Source of the DNA: Sediminicola sp047612485
GTDB taxonomy: Bacteria > Bacteroidota > Bacteroidia > Flavobacteriales > Flavobacteriaceae
Direction of reading: 5' to 3'
Assembly (NCBI GenBank): GCA_047612485.1
Contig: JBLGAT010000119.1
Span: 1 to 7,150 of the forward strand
DNA length: 7,150 bases
The stretch's first letter is position 1; each line of letters starts with the position of its first letter. This document shows, piece by piece, positions 6,751 through 7,150 of the stretch. The position numbers and the translations under genes are program-made. The notes below the pieces were generated by a model. It worked only from the letters and a program-made list of their open reading frames with translations, searched no databases and was not told where the DNA came from.

Positions 6751-6755
6751 ATTTA
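6748..6755 (-). promoter_or_regulatory. Candidate -7 box of the Rieske oxygenase promoter
   Basis: Read on the minus strand the bases are TAAATTTG, an exact match to the Bacteroidota -7 consensus TAnnTTTG. It would place the start of transcription near 6742 and give a leader of about 35 bases. No clear -33 TTTG is found at the right distance, which lowers confidence. Confidence 0.4.
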
Positions 6756-6792
6756 ATTAATTTATAATGAGATCTTACAGTAATCTATTTTT

Positions 6793-7150
6793 ATGGCCAA
6801 ACCCGTTGAAATAAAAAAAATAGGACTCTGGACGAGCACTTCCTTGGTAATTGGCAATATGATTGGTGCTGGCGTATTTCTTATGCCAGCAGCATTGGCA
6901 TCTTTTGGAGGTATCAGTACCATTGGATGGCTTTTTTCTGCATTTGGAGCGCTTTTGCTTGCTAGGGTATTTAGTAAACTGAGTGTTCTTGTGGCCAATA
7001 AAAGTGGAGGTCCCTACGCTTTCACTAAAGCTGCCTTTGGTGATTTTGCTGGGTTTTTAGTGGCCTGGGGCTATTGGATATCGGTATGGACAAGTAACGC
7101 GGCCATCGCTATAGCATTTGTTAGTGCTTTAAGCGTTTTTTTTCCTATTT
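6793..7150 (+). CDS. APC-superfamily amino acid/polyamine permease or antiporter (3'-truncated by window edge)
   Basis: The frame opens at ATG 6793 and runs off the right edge, giving 119 residues of a protein that is usually about 430-500 long. GNMIGAGVFLMPAALA (21-36) is the broken TM1 helix signature of the APC superfamily, whose unwound centre binds the amino acid backbone. TM2 is about 43-64 and TM3 about 86-116. The segments GGPYAFT (72-78), FGDFAGF (82-88) and YWISVW (94-99) resemble basic amino acid/polyamine antiporters such as AdiC and PotE. Where AdiC has Ser26 in the substrate loop, this protein has Ala26, so arginine/agmatine exchange should not be assumed. It acts in the inner membrane. 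It is transcribed divergently from the Rieske gene. No Bacteroidota-type promoter is clear; a TATAAT at 6763-6768 is a possible -10 box with a poor -35. The substrate is unknown. Confidence 0.88.
   Translation, partial: MAKPVEIKKIGLWTSTSLVIGNMIGAGVFLMPAALASFGGISTIGWLFSAFGALLLARVFSKLSVLVANKSGGPYAFTKAAFGDFAGFLVAWGYWISVWTSNAAIAIAFVSALSVFFPI

Noticed and set aside
6762..6998. Minus-strand frame of 78 codons opposite the permease start
   Set aside because: It overlaps the clear APC permease N-terminus and the intergenic control region and has no recognisable family features.
1..7150. tRNA, rRNA, CRISPR array, insertion sequence or phage/defence genes
   Set aside because: I read the intergenic stretches on both strands and saw no cloverleaf, no spaced direct repeats, no transposase and no unexplained coding block.

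Overview
The window looks like a piece of chromosome from a member of the Bacteroidota, most probably a flavobacterium (Flavobacteriaceae). The grounds are the AT-rich, ORF-dense sequence, start codons without Shine-Dalgarno sequences, a Bacteroidota-type promoter (TTG, 20 bases, TAnnTTTG) in front of one gene, and protein sequences that read like flavobacterial versions of their families. The genus cannot be told from the sequence.

Layout, left to right. (1) Bases 1-1947, + strand: the 3' three quarters of a phosphoenolpyruvate carboxylase gene (ppc), cut by the left edge. It is followed by a very strong intrinsic terminator that sits inside a larger imperfect inverted repeat. (2) Bases 1948-2273: a 326-base intergenic region with the terminator, small inverted repeats and a candidate promoter, but no gene. 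(3) Bases 2274-4337, + strand: a membrane-bound hybrid histidine kinase (CHASE-like sensor, HisKA, HATPase and a C-terminal receiver). No partner regulator is in view. (4) Bases 4341-5519, - strand: a glutaryl-CoA dehydrogenase (acyl-CoA dehydrogenase family), convergent with the kinase gene and only 3 bases from it. (5) Bases 5622-6707, - strand: a Rieske non-heme iron oxygenase alpha subunit of the choline-monooxygenase-like type. (6) Bases 6793-7150, + strand: the first 119 codons of an APC-superfamily amino acid/polyamine permease or antiporter. It diverges from the Rieske gene across an 85-base spacer that holds a 22-base palindrome.

How they may work together. PEP carboxylase is an anaplerotic housekeeping enzyme and is sealed off by its own terminator. 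The Rieske oxygenase, glutaryl-CoA dehydrogenase and divergent permease could form a small catabolic neighbourhood in which an amine or amino acid is taken up, oxidised and broken down as an acyl-CoA. This rests only on gene order and family membership. The dehydrogenase also has a good promoter of its own, so it need not be expressed with the oxygenase.

I found no mobile element, CRISPR array, RNA gene or clearly new system. The points most worth a second look are the non-standard active-site loop and C-terminus of the PEP carboxylase, the Trp-less Rieske motif in the oxygenase, the nested inverted repeat around the ppc terminator, and the palindrome between the divergent oxygenase and permease genes.
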